DNA of 64,000 nucleotides from Rhodococcus sp. 06-462-5 (GCF_002258315.1 NZ_NOYD01000018.1:62001-126000), one strand, 5' to 3'. Positions 9,614-17,630 are shown, counted from the stretch's first letter. Program-made: numbers and translations. Notes: generated by a model not told the origin, from the sequence alone.

Positions 9614-9763
9614 CGTAATCGGTCGTAAGACTCACAACGGCTGGTAGGTCGGTCCAGTCGCAAATTGAGGGATCTGCTGCCCGGGAGGCGTCGAGCAGGC
9701 GTTCTGAGCGTCTGGATGGTGGCCTATCCAGCCAGGTGGCTCTGGCATCGCAATAATGGAGTC

Positions 9764-10369
9764 ATGGCCACCGGTGATGACGACGACCGTGACATCGCTG
9801 GTGCGATCCACGTGTACGTGGAAGAAGTTGCGCGGCAGGGGAGTTTGTTCGATTTCGGCATCGGCCTCATCGAGGCTGCGGTGCGCCCGGACCGTGCAGA
9901 TCGAAGCAATAAGGATGTAGAGCTGGTGGCAGGTATTACGGTGAGTCTTTCTGCGGCCGCGTTCGCGTCCAAGATGCTTTGGCCGATACCGGGCCTTGAC
10001 CGTGATCCGTGGCGAGCAGAGAGAGGTCGAGCGCTGCGCGAGAGGTTGAAAGTCGCCGATGATTCTCCGCTCAAGTCAAGGAGCGTCCGGGACTCACTCG
10101 AACACTTCGATGAGCGAATAGACCAGTTCGCTCGCGAGCCCTACAACGCCTTCGGCGCGTTTCACTGGATGGTCATGTCCAGCGCTCATGGTTTGGGCGA
10201 GTCGAACGCAATGCCGATTCTGCGGTATATCGACCCGACGACGTTGGTCGTCCGCTTGCCGGGTCGGACACCGGTGGACGTTGGTGGCACTTCGGTGGCA
10301 GTCGATCTGCGGGTGGTTGGTGAGGAATTCCTGAGAATTCGCGGTGTGGCAGGCGCTCACCATCGGTGA
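9764..10369 (+). CDS. Hypothetical protein, unrecognised
   Basis: Soluble protein of about 201 aa beginning MATGDDDDRDIAGAIHVYVE. The ATG at 9764 is preferred because upstream residues in the same frame are basic and poor. It is acidic at the N-terminus and contains a mostly helical middle (SLEHFDERIDQFAREPYNAF) and a final beta-rich stretch (TTLVVRLPGRTPVDVGG). No family is recognised. It lies between the AlbA_2 gene and the CBASS operon, on the same strand as the operon but 180 bp upstream. Confidence 0.55.
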   Translation: MATGDDDDRDIAGAIHVYVEEVARQGSLFDFGIGLIEAAVRPDRADRSNKDVELVAGITVSLSAAAFASKMLWPIPGLDRDPWRAERGRALRERLKVADDSPLKSRSVRDSLEHFDERIDQFAREPYNAFGAFHWMVMSSAHGLGESNAMPILRYIDPTTLVVRLPGRTPVDVGGTSVAVDLRVVGEEFLRIRGVAGAHHR

Positions 10370-10548
10370 TGTCGCCATCTGGCTTTGGTCTCGCAGGGTG
10401 AGGGTGGAGACCTTCGACTTCGGGTGCCGTTTCAAAAGAGAAGAAGATCAATCACTGCCACGCCGTCAACAACGTCCCTAGTCAATACAACAAAGTTTGT
10501 CGGACCCAGCACCTATCGTTTGTTTCAGGGACGGGAGAAAGAAAAATC

Positions 10549-11619
10549 ATGCATCCACTCAACGACGAGTTCGCCCAAGCAGTCCGCAACGTCAGCATCC
10601 ACGGCGACAAACGTGACCGCGCGATTGCCGCACACACCGAAGTGCGGAATCTACTCGAAGCCGACCCCGAACTGGGTGGGTGGGGCATCGACACCAGGCT
10701 CATCGGCTCCTACGCCCGCCAGACCGCCCGGTACCCGGGCAAGGACGTCGACGTCTTCCTGCGATTCAGGAATCTGTCTGTACGGCACAGCCCGGAGAAG
10801 ATCTACAACGCCGTCGAACGGGTTCTCGTCGAGGAGTACGGCGTGAAAGGCGAAGACCCGGACGGCCGGATCACTCGACAGTCACGATCACTGAAGATCG
10901 ACTTCCCCGATCCCGAGGACCATTTCAGCGACGTCTCATTCGCGATCGACGCGGTACCTGCCGTGCCCTGGGGCGACCACTGGGCAATCCCCAACCGCGA
11001 CCGCGACCAGTGGGACAACGACGAGGGGCGCTGGATCAAGACCAATCCCGTGCAGTTCGCCGATAACACCGACACACTGGCCACCGCGCCAACGAGTCCA
11101 ACCGTCGGCGCAGTAAATGCCTACAGACCGATCGTGCGATTGCTGCGGCAGGTAAGACACGTCCATCTCGAGGGGCAGCGCCCCGGCGGGCTGTTCGTAG
11201 AGATCGCCGCCTACTACGACTGGAAACAAGGACTGGTCACCGGAACATCCTGGGCGGAACTTCTGGCCTCCACCATGGAACACGTCGCCCAACGACTGCT
11301 CGACAGCGCCCAGGACGGTTTGCCCGACCCCATTCTCGGCACGCCGCTCAAGCCTGCCCTCGACCCGTGGCAGTGGACATCGGCGGGTCAGACCTTCGAG
11401 CGCCTGGCCGGCGAAGCGCGCGAGGCGCTCACCGCAGAGAGATGCCGGGCCGCCAAGCTATGGCGCGATATTTTAGGCACAAACGACCGCGGACAGATAC
11501 TCCCGTTGCCCGATGGATGTGACGCGGCAGGCTTCCCCATCGGGTCCATCACCGCCGTCGACGCTCTGGGCAGCAACCAACCTCGTGGTTTCGCCCTGAA
11601 CCGCCTCCACCAGCGCTGA
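10549..11619 (+). CDS. CBASS CD-NTase (cyclic oligonucleotide synthase)
   Basis: Nucleotidyltransferase of 356 aa with the cGAS/DncV-like active site: G53-S54 in LIGSYARQTA, the metal-binding pair D66-x-D68 in GKDVDVFLRF, and a third acidic residue on the later strand in FAIDAVPAV (D134). On phage infection such enzymes make a cyclic di- or trinucleotide that activates the effector. The ATG start has GGGAGAAAG upstream. Cap2 begins 11 bp after the stop, so these genes form one transcript. The C-terminus ends LNRLHQR, without the terminal Gly or Ala expected for direct Cap2 conjugation. The nucleotide product cannot be deduced from the sequence. Confidence 0.88.
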   Translation: MHPLNDEFAQAVRNVSIHGDKRDRAIAAHTEVRNLLEADPELGGWGIDTRLIGSYARQTARYPGKDVDVFLRFRNLSVRHSPEKIYNAVERVLVEEYGVKGEDPDGRITRQSRSLKIDFPDPEDHFSDVSFAIDAVPAVPWGDHWAIPNRDRDQWDNDEGRWIKTNPVQFADNTDTLATAPTSPTVGAVNAYRPIVRLLRQVRHVHLEGQRPGGLFVEIAAYYDWKQGLVTGTSWAELLASTMEHVAQRLLDSAQDGLPDPILGTPLKPALDPWQWTSAGQTFERLAGEAREALTAERCRAAKLWRDILGTNDRGQILPLPDGCDAAGFPIGSITAVDALGSNQPRGFALNRLHQR

Positions 11620-11630
11620 GCTGACTTCCG

Positions 11631-13187
11631 TTGGACACCTACGACGACGCTGCGTTCGATAGGTTCTGCTCGGACATGGTCAACGCCGGGTTTTCGCCCG
11701 GAGGAGACGAGCAGTACCCACGGTGGACGGGGCCGATTCGGGCGAGCCTGCAGCCCCTCACGGACAGCACCCGAATGCACATCCAGTTCTTTCCCGGGTG
11801 GCCACTGCGCTACGCACACATATTCGTGCCTGGTCTACGAACCGAACACGATGCACAAGGCATGATCTGCCTGTGGGCCGAAGACGACCCAGCTCAGATA
11901 GACGGCCGCGAGCTCGGCAAACTATGGGGTCGTCTCGACCGGTGGGCCACCGGTGCCCGCGACGGGTTTCATGCCGAGGATCGAGCACTCGACGCGCACC
12001 GTCTCTACGATGGGCAGAGCACCTACCGAGCCGAATTACCCCTGCACGACTTGATCGTTCGCGGCACCAACGGTTTCATTGCTGCTCTGTCCGCGACCGT
12101 ACAACGCCAAACATTGCTCATCGAACACCGCATCCATCCAAATACGAACACGGTTGACAAGCCCGTTCTCACCGGCGCGTTCTACCTCCGCAACCACCTC
12201 ACCCGACCACCGCGCACCCTCGATGACGTTCGGGCGGCACTGACCCGCCGGCAACGCACTAACCTCACCTACGGGCTGGCCAACAGATCACTCTCGCAGT
12301 TCCCTGAGCCGAGCGGCGGACACGACTTCATCGTGCTCGCCTGGCCGCGACACGATGACGACTACGACGCCGTCGTGCTCGGCATCACCGGCGACGGTGA
12401 CACGCTGGGCACGGCGGCGTTGTCGGCCACATCCAACGACACACGGGCGCTGCGGAAACGCGCAGGCCCTGACGCTGAGCTGCTCGGCGGAACGACACTC
12501 CTGATAGCCGGTGCTGGATCTGTCGGCGGGCACGTCGCCGTCGCCGTGGCATCTAGCGGTGTGGGCGCGATACACCTACACGACAGCGATCACCTGACCA
12601 CTGCCAACCTTGTTCGCCACGTCGGTACACCCCATTTCGTGGGTGCCACCAAGACAGAGGCGGTAGCCGCTGCCATCGAGCAACACGCACCCTGGACCGA
12701 CGTGAGCCAGAACGCCGACCTACCGTACGACCCAGCCGGACTGCTCGCAGCGATCGAAACCGTCGACGTGGTCGTCGACTGCACAGGAATGCTGCCGATG
12801 ACTGCAGCACTCGCGGAGGTGTGCCGTCGACGCGGGATTCCGCTAATAGCTGGTGCACTCTTCCATCACGGAGTGATGGTCCGCGTGCAGCGACAAGCGG
12901 CCGGCGACACCCCGATTGCTGCGCGGCCGAAGGACCCTCGTTACCACGTACTGCCGCACGATCTTTCGTCGTCGGGTATGGCGGGATTTCTAGAACTCGG
13001 ATGCACCGCACCGGTCAACAATGCCCCTCCCACCGCGGTCCTGACCGCCGCATCCGAAATTTCCAACGCTGTGCTGGATTTGCTGACCGGGTGCCGCCTG
13101 CGACCCGACGAACGCATTACGGTGCTCAGCCCGATGCAGCCACCATTCGATCGCCCTGGCGTGTTGGACCCGCGGGACGCACCGTGA
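11631..13187 (+). CDS. cap2: CBASS Cap2-like E2-E1 fusion (ubiquitin-transfer-like)
   Basis: Protein of 518 aa starting at TTG 11631. The N-terminal half is E2-like: GMICLWAEDD places a candidate catalytic cysteine at C80. The C-terminal half is a ThiF/E1 adenylation domain: GAGSVG at 294-299 binds nucleotide, N326-L-V-R-H follows the aspartate loop, and C458 in ELGCTAP is a candidate E1 thioester cysteine. In type II CBASS, Cap2 conjugates the C-terminus of the CD-NTase to cell proteins and primes it. Its 3' end overlaps the next gene at GTGA. The arrangement with a CD-NTase, a JAB peptidase and a SAVED effector makes the assignment firm. Confidence 0.85.
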   Translation: MDTYDDAAFDRFCSDMVNAGFSPGGDEQYPRWTGPIRASLQPLTDSTRMHIQFFPGWPLRYAHIFVPGLRTEHDAQGMICLWAEDDPAQIDGRELGKLWGRLDRWATGARDGFHAEDRALDAHRLYDGQSTYRAELPLHDLIVRGTNGFIAALSATVQRQTLLIEHRIHPNTNTVDKPVLTGAFYLRNHLTRPPRTLDDVRAALTRRQRTNLTYGLANRSLSQFPEPSGGHDFIVLAWPRHDDDYDAVVLGITGDGDTLGTAALSATSNDTRALRKRAGPDAELLGGTTLLIAGAGSVGGHVAVAVASSGVGAIHLHDSDHLTTANLVRHVGTPHFVGATKTEAVAAAIEQHAPWTDVSQNADLPYDPAGLLAAIETVDVVVDCTGMLPMTAALAEVCRRRGIPLIAGALFHHGVMVRVQRQAAGDTPIAARPKDPRYHVLPHDLSSSGMAGFLELGCTAPVNNAPPTAVLTAASEISNAVLDLLTGCRLRPDERITVLSPMQPPFDRPGVLDPRDAP

Positions 13188-13726
13188 ACACCAGCATGCA
13201 TTTGAGGATCACCGAGTCCGCCCGGAATACGATGGTCGACGCAGCGACGCGTGCGCACCCCGTCGAGACCGGAGGCATTCTGATCGGTGTCTATGCCGAT
13301 GGACACCCTTGGATCGTGACCACCATCGAGATCGCGTCAACCGATCGCGGCCGGTCCCACTACTGGATTCCCGGCGGCGCCACACACACCGCCGTGCTGC
13401 GTGCACGAGCGATCGACGACAGGCTGGGATACCTCGGGGACTGGCACAGCCACCCTCGCGACGTGGGCCCGAGTACCACCGACCTGGCGTCGTTAGCGCT
13501 GATCTCGATGACGAAACCACGGGCGGCGAACCCCACGCAAATCGTGGTACGCAGAACCGACAACGGCTACACCTTGGACGCACGTCGTATGAGCACCTTC
13601 GCACCCCGAATCTGCACCATCGGACTTACAGGCCCACTCCCAAGCGCCAGCGCAGCACCATTCGACCAGACCGCCGTCCTCACCACACCCGACACCGACT
13701 CGCCAGGAGCCCATCGTGACTGCTAA
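13184..13726 (+). CDS. cap3: CBASS Cap3-like JAB/JAMM isopeptidase
   Basis: Metalloprotease of about 180 aa. The JAMM zinc site is complete: E28 in ETGGILIG, then H88-S-H90-P and S97-x-x-D100 in DWHSHPRDVGPSTTD. Cap3 proteins remove the CD-NTase from its conjugates and so oppose Cap2. The start GTG 13184 is chosen because it overlaps the cap2 stop as GTGA; ATG 13196 is an alternative. The 3' end overlaps cap4 by 11 nt. The C-terminal 50 residues past the JAB fold are low-complexity (Pro/Ser/Ala). Confidence 0.85.
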   Translation: MNTSMHLRITESARNTMVDAATRAHPVETGGILIGVYADGHPWIVTTIEIASTDRGRSHYWIPGGATHTAVLRARAIDDRLGYLGDWHSHPRDVGPSTTDLASLALISMTKPRAANPTQIVVRRTDNGYTLDARRMSTFAPRICTIGLTGPLPSASAAPFDQTAVLTTPDTDSPGAHRDC

Positions 13727-15158
13727 CGAAATGCCTAGTTCGAGTGGCGTCAGGATCGCCGGCGATCATTACCAGTGGCTTCACGCGTGGCGCGCCTGTA
13801 TGGAAGCTCTACATCAAGATCTCACAAAGAACACGCACAATCCGATTGTCGCGGTTGGTGTCGAAGCACCCGGCGTCGGCAATGTCGACGATGTCGTCCG
13901 GTACCGAGCACAGCCCCCGAACGCCTACACACAAGTCAAGTACGCCGTTGACAACAAAATTGCAGTTGGGCTGTCCTACCTGGACGACGAGGGCATTCTC
14001 GGAAAGATGGTCACTGCACACAAGAACTTGACCGCCGACGGCACCGCCGTGGAACTACGCCTGGCCACCAACCGCACCGGCGACCCTACCGACCTATTAC
14101 TGCAGCAACGCGATGGGCGCGACAAACGCCTTCTGCCACGAGCAGCGGAAGGTGGCTCGAAGAGTGCCATGGGAAAGGCGCGGGCGGCGTGGGCAACTGC
14201 AGCCGGCACCAACGAAGCAGCCCTGTTGTCCTTCCTCGACGACTTCTACCTCGACATCGCGTACGACCTGCCTAGCTTGCGTAGCGATGTCGGACTCCTG
14301 ATGACTGCCAACGGTTTGCGATCCGACGAGAAATCGGTCGATCTGAGTTCCGACTGGGTTGCAAAGCAGGTCATCGCCGGACACCGCAACCTCACCCTCG
14401 ACGACATCAAGAACGCCGTAACGGTACTGGGTCTGAACGCCGGGTCCCCATGGACGACCGTGTCGATCGCGACGATCAAGCACGACGACGTCGCCGACCA
14501 GGCTGCGGTCAGCATCGACTGGGTCGATCGGATCGCGGGGGAGAAGCACTGGAATCGGGTGGCGCCAACTCCGCCTCATACCTGGGCCGAGCTGGCTTCC
14601 GACATTGCCACCGTGCCCATGCAGCTCGGCGGCTCCCGGCGCATTCTCGTCGGCGGACACATGCGACAGGCCACCGGATTCATGGTGGGTGCCGTACTAC
14701 GAAGCGTCCTGGGCTACGAAGTCGGCGTACGACAGAGCGACCAGATCTGGACCAGCGAAGAGACGACCACGCCGTTTCCGCTAGACGTGACGGAAGAATC
14801 TGTCGATGCTGGGCCGGATATTGCGGTCATCGTCAACATTTCATACGACGCAGCTAGCCAGGCAACCGAATGGATCCGTCGGACCGAGCTGCCTGTCGCC
14901 ACCATCGTGACGGCGACCCCGTCGACGGGAACGGGTCCAAAAGTAGTTCCAACACCGGCGGCTGCGAACAGCCTCGCCGTCGAGATCCGCAATGTCGCTC
15001 GCCGCTACGCGAGCTCCAGAGCCTTGCACGTTTTCCTCGTAGGCCCACTCGGCCTCGCAGTTCTGATGGGCCACCACTGGAACCGCGTCACGACCACTCA
15101 CGTATATGAGCACCTCGGAGGGCAGGACTACGTTCACGCATTCACCGCGGACGCGTAG
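13716..15158 (+). CDS. cap4: CBASS effector: nuclease-SAVED protein (Cap4-like)
   Basis: Effector of 480 aa, GTG start with CAGGAG upstream. The N-terminal region fits a DUF4297/PD-(D/E)xK nuclease: E50, D58-D59 in GNVDDVVRYR, then Q73-V-K75 in YTQVKYAV. The C-terminal part (about 280-480) fits a SAVED sensor: repeated Rossmann-like strands, SRRILVGGHM, and the end block HVFLVGPLGLAVLMGHHWN. In characterised systems, binding of the cyclic nucleotide by SAVED activates DNA cutting and aborts infection. It is the last gene of the operon. The domain assignment rests on motif reading rather than alignment. Confidence 0.8.
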   Translation: MTANEMPSSSGVRIAGDHYQWLHAWRACMEALHQDLTKNTHNPIVAVGVEAPGVGNVDDVVRYRAQPPNAYTQVKYAVDNKIAVGLSYLDDEGILGKMVTAHKNLTADGTAVELRLATNRTGDPTDLLLQQRDGRDKRLLPRAAEGGSKSAMGKARAAWATAAGTNEAALLSFLDDFYLDIAYDLPSLRSDVGLLMTANGLRSDEKSVDLSSDWVAKQVIAGHRNLTLDDIKNAVTVLGLNAGSPWTTVSIATIKHDDVADQAAVSIDWVDRIAGEKHWNRVAPTPPHTWAELASDIATVPMQLGGSRRILVGGHMRQATGFMVGAVLRSVLGYEVGVRQSDQIWTSEETTTPFPLDVTEESVDAGPDIAVIVNISYDAASQATEWIRRTELPVATIVTATPSTGTGPKVVPTPAAANSLAVEIRNVARRYASSRALHVFLVGPLGLAVLMGHHWNRVTTTHVYEHLGGQDYVHAFTADA

Positions 15159-15242
15159 ACGCCCTTGACCGTCGGAGGCTCGCGAAGAATGTCAGAAGTG
15201 CCTTGTTAGTCGAGTTTCGATACAGACATCACAAATACAACG

Positions 15243-15272
15243 TCAACAAATCTTGACGGTGCGGTAACTTCC
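15243..15272 (+). repeat. Copy 1 of the palindromic TTGACGGTGCGG motif
   Basis: CGTCAACA-AA-TCTTGACG forms a near-perfect inverted repeat followed by GTGCGGTAACT. The same arrangement recurs near 28.49 and 38.00 kb. It lies about 85 bp after the CBASS operon stop. A second local hairpin (CCGCACGG-CC-CCGTGCGG) follows directly and could terminate the CBASS transcript. Confidence 0.55.
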
Positions 15273-15411
15273 GCACGGCCCCGTGCGGTGCAATCGTTTC
15301 AGTGCTTCTACACAGCTGAGCGGGGCCATCTCCCGCGAGAAGGTGACCGAATAGACACTCCAAGGGTCGCGACGCGCCGCTCTTCCGAAGCTTCAAAGCG
15401 ACGAGATCGCT

Positions 15412-15888
15412 GTGACTGAAATCGATTCGGCGTGGGGCACTTCTGTGCCAGCATGGCCCGCTTTCGCCCGGCCAGTCCTGAGCGTGCTCAGTGACGCGTC
15501 AGCTCTCAAGCCTGCTGCCATGGACAGCGGCGGTCTCACAGCAGCGCAACGCGCGGAGACGTTGCGCTCCGGACAAGGGCGAGCAGACAACAGGATCGGG
15601 TCGGCGTTGTCGTCGCCCCGTTTCATCGATCTGATCGCCGTGTGGCATCACCTTTGTGAACCGGGGATGTTTCGACCTTCGATCCCGCCGCGCCACATCT
15701 GGTTCCCACGGTCACGGCGACACCCTCCGCGATCCCCGATGGCGACGCAGCGGAGGCACTTCAGCCGGGCCCGTGATGCTGCGGTCGATCAGCTGTCGGC
15801 TGCATTCGGTGTGGCAGTTTCCCCGGATGATGCCGAGCAAATTGCGGGCGATCTGCACGCAGTTCAGCGATCGGGGTTCCTCGCGTGA
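15412..15888 (+). pseudogene. Remnant of an Mrr-type restriction protein (N-terminal winged-helix domain)
   Basis: From GTG 15412 the frame reads VPAWPAFARPVLSVLSD, then GLTAAQRAETLRSGQGRADN and RIGSALSS. This is the Mrr N-terminal domain pattern (W-P-x-F-x-x-P-V-L-x-x-L-S-D ... S-G-Q-x-R-x-x-N-R-I-x-W-A). Soon after, the homology jumps frame: another plus-strand frame from about 15656 gives GCFDLRSRR and GDTLRDPRWR, matching the expected end of the same domain. So it is frameshifted, and no Mrr catalytic domain follows. A decayed restriction gene beside CBASS fits a defence island. The tail of the frame (15780-15888) is of unknown origin. Confidence 0.55.
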
Positions 15889-16066
15889 AGAGGTTGTAGC
15901 CAACGAAGTGAGGCTGGAGGGCACAGGAGATGCCGTCGCCGGGCCGATTGCCGACATTGCGGTCAAGAATGATTGCCCCCAGCACGGTAGATCAGTAGAA
16001 GTAGACGTGAAACTGAAGTCGTGGCTTCACGACTAGCTGCATCACCCGCAGCACGATCTGGGGTGG

Positions 16067-16279
16067 CTACTCGGCGATGCGACCCCGTAGGACGTATTGA
16101 AGCAGAACGATGTCGGCGTGAGCCATCAGTTCCGTCCATCGTTGCTGTTCGACGGGTGCCAGGAGCTGGAGGATGTAGCGGTCCGCGGCGACGGGGTCTG
16201 TCCATCGCAGCTCGGTTAGTGCTGCGATGTCCCGAGTCGGAATCTGGAACCTCTGGTAGGGGCCCGAGTCCCAACCCGG
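16067..16279 (-). pseudogene. 3' fragment, possibly of a DNA/RNA non-specific endonuclease
   Basis: On the minus strand, 70 open codons run from just after an in-frame TAA (16280-16282) to the TAG at 16067-16069. They lack a start codon yet read as a well-formed protein end: GPYQRFQIPTRDIAALTELR, then DRYILQLLAPVEQQRWTELM. The F-Q-I/V-P-x-x-D-I-A-A-L-T pattern resembles the C-terminal part of NUC-type nucleases. No upstream part in any frame was recognised, so this is taken as a truncated relic. Confidence 0.4.
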
Positions 16280-16322
16280 TTAGTTCGGGTGCCGCCGCCC
16301 GGCATCACATGCGGGGAAGGGC

Positions 16323-16559
16323 CTACTTGCCGATGCGCGGCGCGCGATGCACCGGAACCAACGCGTAGGAGACCAGCCGACTACGAAGCGGCGCGCTCAC
16401 ACCGGCGCGGTCAGCGCGGCTGATCTTCTGAAACAGGCGGAGCCGGTACTCACTCATGTCCAGTCCGAACTCGACGAGAACATCGTCCGCGCTCGCACCG
16501 CCGTAGGGCTCCCATTTCACCGCAAATGCCACCAGTGGGTCGCTCACCTGATCGCTCAC
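16323..16559 (-). CDS. Small protein B1 of a duplicated gene pair (DUF3263-like?)
   Basis: Protein of 78 aa starting at GTG 16559, which overlaps the stop of its partner as GTGA. The core FAVKWEPYGGASADDVLVEF followed by GLDMSEYRLRLFQKIS closely matches the product of 37556-37807 (FAAMWEPFGGAPFEEVFVKF). The pattern of an aromatic-rich helix, then FG-x-x-x-x-x-Y-x-x-x-L, recalls DUF3263-type small helical proteins; this is a weak resemblance. It has no signal peptide or membrane segment. It is translationally coupled to the SH3-like partner. Function unknown. Confidence 0.65.
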   Translation of the reverse strand: MSDQVSDPLVAFAVKWEPYGGASADDVLVEFGLDMSEYRLRLFQKISRADRAGVSAPLRSRLVSYALVPVHRAPRIGK

Positions 16560-16813
16560 CGACTACTCCCGGTAGGTTCGGCTTCTCCCTCGACGAGATC
16601 GGCATCGTCGACGAAAACGAGCACACCGGTGTCGAGCGCGACCCCCCATCGATGCGGTCGCGCCCAGTCGCGGCCGAGATCGTCGGCAGCGAGCAATGAA
16701 TCGGCATAGTCCTCGACGATCGTTCCGGCAAGGACTATGCCGTCAGCTCGAACGACCTGGACGACATCACCAACGGCATTCAACTTGTTTGTGTTACTCC
16801 CCGACACAGTCAT
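16556..16813 (-). CDS. Small protein A1 of a duplicated gene pair
   Basis: Protein of 85 aa. ATG 16813 is chosen because it aligns with the start of the paralogue at 37314. It probably forms a small beta-rich (SH3/KOW-like) domain: VGDVVQVVRADGIV, TIVEDYADSLL, LGRDWARPHRW, VALDTGVLVFVDDADL. About two thirds of residues match the 37314 copy. The leader is also conserved: CTGCTTCAATATCGATATGA here against CTGTTTCAATACCGTCATGA there. Neither has a clear ribosome binding site. Function unknown; the tight coupling with B1 implies the two proteins act together. Confidence 0.65.
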   Translation of the reverse strand: MTVSGSNTNKLNAVGDVVQVVRADGIVLAGTIVEDYADSLLAADDLGRDWARPHRWGVALDTGVLVFVDDADLVEGEAEPTGSSR

Positions 16814-17153
16814 ATCGATATTGAAGCAGTTCATCAAGAACTTCGCTCAGCGAACGAATTGTGCCCGTGGACGGTTATGCGCACCTCGGTGAGAACCTTC
16901 CGGTCGACTCAAACCCACTGGGCGCGCCTCCGGTTTCGCATGCCGGCCGACGCCGGCGTCGCGCGAGGACTTCGGCTACGCCGCTACAGCGGTGTCGACC
17001 GCTAGATCAGCGACGAGCTCGCGACTTACCGTTATTGGGAGACGGCGGCTGCGAGATCGCAACGCCAGATCAGAGAGAAGCCCCGCAAATTTTGGTGAGC
17101 GCGGTTGGGGAATTTGGCTGAGCCGCGTCATGTGACGACGCGGCGCGCAGACG
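16814..17153. other. Intergenic region; hairpin at 17122-17144
   Basis: No supported gene. GCCGCGTC-ATGTGAC-GACGCGGC forms an 8-bp stem just past the stop of the CBS-domain gene on the minus strand and may terminate it, although no T-run follows. The rest would hold the promoter of the A1/B1 pair. Confidence 0.4.
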
Positions 17154-17630
17154 TCACCGAGCGTCACGCATCGCCTCGACACCGGCGTCGGTGCAGAACC
17201 CGTCCATCCGTGCTTTCAGGCAGAGGAGTCCGAGCAGGTGGCGGGCGTCATCGACCACTGCCAGACGTCGAATGCGATGTCGAACCATGTGCTGGTGGAC
17301 GACCGCGATCGGAGCGTGAGCATTGATGGTGCGCCCTTGAACTGTGCCGAAGGTCGAGGCGGGACAGCCTGGATCAGGGGCGCAGTCGAGGTCGCAGCGG
17401 CACACCGTGCTGGCGAGCCGATCGCCTCCGACGAGCAGGAGCAGATGGTGTTTCGGGCTCGCAGCGAAGACGGCGCGTGCCCCGGCGACCGTGAGGTCGA
17501 GCGGGTGGCACCTAGGGCGACGCAGCATGTGGTCCCGCACAGCGCCGGTGAGATCCAGCGGCGACGCCCATGCGGCTGACTCGACTTTTGTCACTTCGTC
17601 GGAACACCCCTGTCGGTGGCCTCCGGACAT
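17154..17630 (-). CDS. CBS-domain protein
   Basis: Protein of about 158 aa carrying two CBS motifs. The first (about 35-75) reads DHMLRRPRCHPLDLTVAGAR and then LLLLVGGDRLASTV. The second (about 95-145) reads INAHAPIAVVHQHMVRHRIR followed by RLAVVDDARHLLGLLCL. Such pairs bind adenosine ligands and usually regulate a partner. The start ATG 17630 has GAAGGAG seven bases upstream. It is divergent from the molybdopterin oxidoreductase, with which it may share control. No other domain is attached. Confidence 0.75.
   Translation of the reverse strand: MSGGHRQGCSDEVTKVESAAWASPLDLTGAVRDHMLRRPRCHPLDLTVAGARAVFAASPKHHLLLLVGGDRLASTVCRCDLDCAPDPGCPASTFGTVQGRTINAHAPIAVVHQHMVRHRIRRLAVVDDARHLLGLLCLKARMDGFCTDAGVEAMRDAR

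Noticed and set aside
8045..9628. 527-codon open frame on the plus strand
   Set aside because: It lies opposite the AlbA_2 gene, is Val/Gly/Arg-rich and has no domain. The minus-strand frame carries the conserved motif.
5142..15272. The TTGACGGTGCGG copies as attL/attR of the island
   Set aside because: The copy next to the integrase is partial and in the opposite orientation to the one after CBASS, whereas excision needs direct repeats. Kept only as a motif finding.
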